A DNA stretch of 47,555 nucleotides from CAVUUN01 sp964421755. GTDB lineage: Bacteria > Acidobacteriota > UBA6911 > RPQK01. Position 1 is the first letter of the stretch. Each line of letters starts with the position of its first letter. Of the stretch, positions 46,374-47,555 are shown piece by piece. The notes under the pieces were generated by a model. That model saw only the letters and a list, made by a program, of their open reading frames with translations, searched no databases and was not told the origin of the DNA. Location: NCBI GenBank assembly GCA_964421755.1, contig CAYQYP010000386.1, positions 1 through 47,555 on the forward strand, written 5' to 3'. Both the position numbers and the translations under genes were made by a program.

Positions 46374-47555
46374 ATGAATTTCACACCAGAGCTAAGTGTC
46401 AAGGTGAGGACAAGCGCCATTTTCAGCTCGCTACTGATGAGCCTGCTTCTATGCCTGTCCGTCACGGGATTGGCGCAGGTGACGACGGGCACGATCCTTG
46501 GTGTCGTGACCGACCAGAGCGGTGGGGTTGTACCCGGTGCTACGGTCACTGCGACAAAAGTTGAGACGGGGTTCACGCGAACGGCCCTGACCGACGAAGT
46601 GGGCAGCTACAGCCTCACGAGCTTGCCTATCGGAATCTACCAGATCAAGGCCGAAATGCCTGGGTTCAGGGTAGCTCAGACTCAGCTCACCTTGATCGTC
46701 GATCAGAAACCGCGTGCGGACTTTGTTTTGACAGTCGGAGCTGAAGGTGAAATCGTCGATGTCCAAGCTACTTCACCCCTGCTTCAGACCGCCCAGCCGG
46801 ATATGAACCAGATTGTCCAGGAGAAGGAAATCAAGGCCCTGCCTCTGAACGGTCGGGACTTCATTTCACTGGTCATGCTGACCAACGGCATCCAGGACAC
46901 GTCGAACGACGTCGGCGGCGCGACAACGAATGTGACCTTCTCCGTCAACGGGATGAAGCCTGAAGCCAATTCCGTAACGCTCGACGGGATCGAAATGTCG
47001 TCAGTCCGGGAGTCGGACGTGGATATGCGCCCGAATCTGGACGCGATCAGTGAGTTCAAGGTCCTCACCTCGGCGTACTCAGCTGAATACGGCCACACGG
47101 CTGGCGGAGTGATTTCCATTCAAAGCAAAAGTGGCACCAACGAACTGCACGGCAGTGTCTTCGAGTTTCTGCGCAATGACGCCCTCAATGCCAGCAACTT
47201 CTTCAGGAACCCGGTCAATCCCGACAAGGCGCCGCTCAAGCAGCATACTTTCGGAGCGGCAATCGGAGGCCCGATTCGGAAGAATTCCACTTTCTTCCAT
47301 ATCGACTATTCGGGTCACCGACTCTCGAAGATCAACGAAGCGTTTGCGAACATTCCGGAAGCCGACTTCCGCACTGGCGACTTTTCTTCGCTGCTTCCTG
47401 GCACCGGAATCTTCGACCCGGCGACTGGCGGAAATGTGCAATTCCGGGATCCGTCACGCGGGACACCAGCCAATCCGGAGGGTCTGAACATCATCCCCGT
47501 CTCCAGGATGCATCCGCTTGGCAAGGCGCTGCTCGAGGCGCTGGCCCTGCCGAAT
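46374..47555 (+). CDS. TonB-dependent receptor, Oar-like, with carboxypeptidase-regulatory N-terminal domain (3' end outside window)
   Basis: The first 394 residues of a protein usually over 1,000 long. The signal peptide is at about 13-37 (SAIFSSLLMSLLLCLSVTGLAQ). A carboxypeptidase-regulatory-like beta-sandwich follows (GTILGVVTDQSGGVVPGATV, SYSLTSLPIGIYQIKAE, AEGEIVDVQA). The plug domain starts with IKALPLNGRDFISLVML and contains VTLDGIEMSS, ISEFKVLTSAYSAEYGH and TAGGVISIQSKSGTNELHGS, then the first barrel strands. These outer-membrane receptors are amplified in Acidobacteriota and thought to import carbohydrate polymers or fragments, with energy from TonB. ATG 46374 has AAGGAGG nine bases upstream. 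The frame is open to the last base. Confidence 0.92.
   Translation, partial: MNFTPELSVKVRTSAIFSSLLMSLLLCLSVTGLAQVTTGTILGVVTDQSGGVVPGATVTATKVETGFTRTALTDEVGSYSLTSLPIGIYQIKAEMPGFRVAQTQLTLIVDQKPRADFVLTVGAEGEIVDVQATSPLLQTAQPDMNQIVQEKEIKALPLNGRDFISLVMLTNGIQDTSNDVGGATTNVTFSVNGMKPEANSVTLDGIEMSSVRESDVDMRPNLDAISEFKVLTSAYSAEYGHTAGGVISIQSKSGTNELHGSVFEFLRNDALNASNFFRNPVNPDKAPLKQHTFGAAIGGPIRKNSTFFHIDYSGHRLSKINEAFANIPEADFRTGDFSSLLPGTGIFDPATGGNVQFRDPSRGTPANPEGLNIIPVSRMHPLGKALLEALALPN

Overview
The window looks like chromosomal DNA from an Acidobacteriota-like soil bacterium (inference, no 16S gene seen). The pointers are a GWxTD-domain protein, CRTAC1-type FG-GAP/UnbV protein, Oar-like TonB receptor with an N-terminal carboxypeptidase-regulatory domain, Tat-exported Gfo/Idh/MocA and xylose-isomerase-like proteins, high GC, and intergenic spacers packed with dispersed palindromes and short tandem repeats. 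No tRNA, rRNA, transposase gene, CRISPR array or phage module was found.

Layout. 1-4.3 kb: the end of a TPR protein, a convergent GWxTD protein, a Tat-exported sugar isomerase-like protein and an uncharacterised protein. 4.5-9.2 kb, minus strand: a secreted 5'-nucleotidase coupled to a FabL-type enoyl-ACP reductase, then a membrane Fe-S oxidoreductase. 9.4-18.4 kb, minus strand: a carbohydrate locus with two sugar-phosphate isomerase-like TIM barrels, a cupin, two Gfo/Idh/MocA oxidoreductases, a HEAT-repeat protein and a LacI regulator. 18.7-25.7 kb, plus strand: DeoR regulator, fused E1 alpha/beta 2-oxoacid dehydrogenase, E2 acyltransferase, zinc-type dehydrogenase and mannitol-dehydrogenase-like polyol dehydrogenase. 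This is the best candidate for an undescribed catabolic system. It has no E3, kinase or transporter in the window. 26-31.2 kb: a lipoprotein candidate, then an ECF sigma factor, zinc-finger anti-sigma/TPR protein and TPR-CHAT protease-like protein on the minus strand, a plausible signalling cassette. 31.6-37 kb, plus strand: coaD, an M23 peptidase, a diacylglycerol-kinase-like lipid kinase, a lytic transglycosylase and CRTAC1. 37-47.6 kb: a CoA-binding protein, aldose 1-epimerase, GH5-like glycosidase, a DUF362/terpene-cyclase-like pair, histidinol phosphatase, phosphoglycerate mutase and the 5' part of a TonB-dependent receptor.

Repeats are the other outstanding property. At least two palindrome families recur several times: a GCGGCGGATTC family with four copies and a REPIN-like GGAATTAAG family with three. 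Single large palindromes and several short-period tandem families also occur, many as facing inverted arms. Many start within a few bases of a stop codon or actually contain it, so they have shaped several C-termini and spacers. Functional calls rest on family motifs read by eye. Start codons were chosen by ribosome-binding sites and by where family homology begins. Several longer upstream openings are only repeats read in frame.
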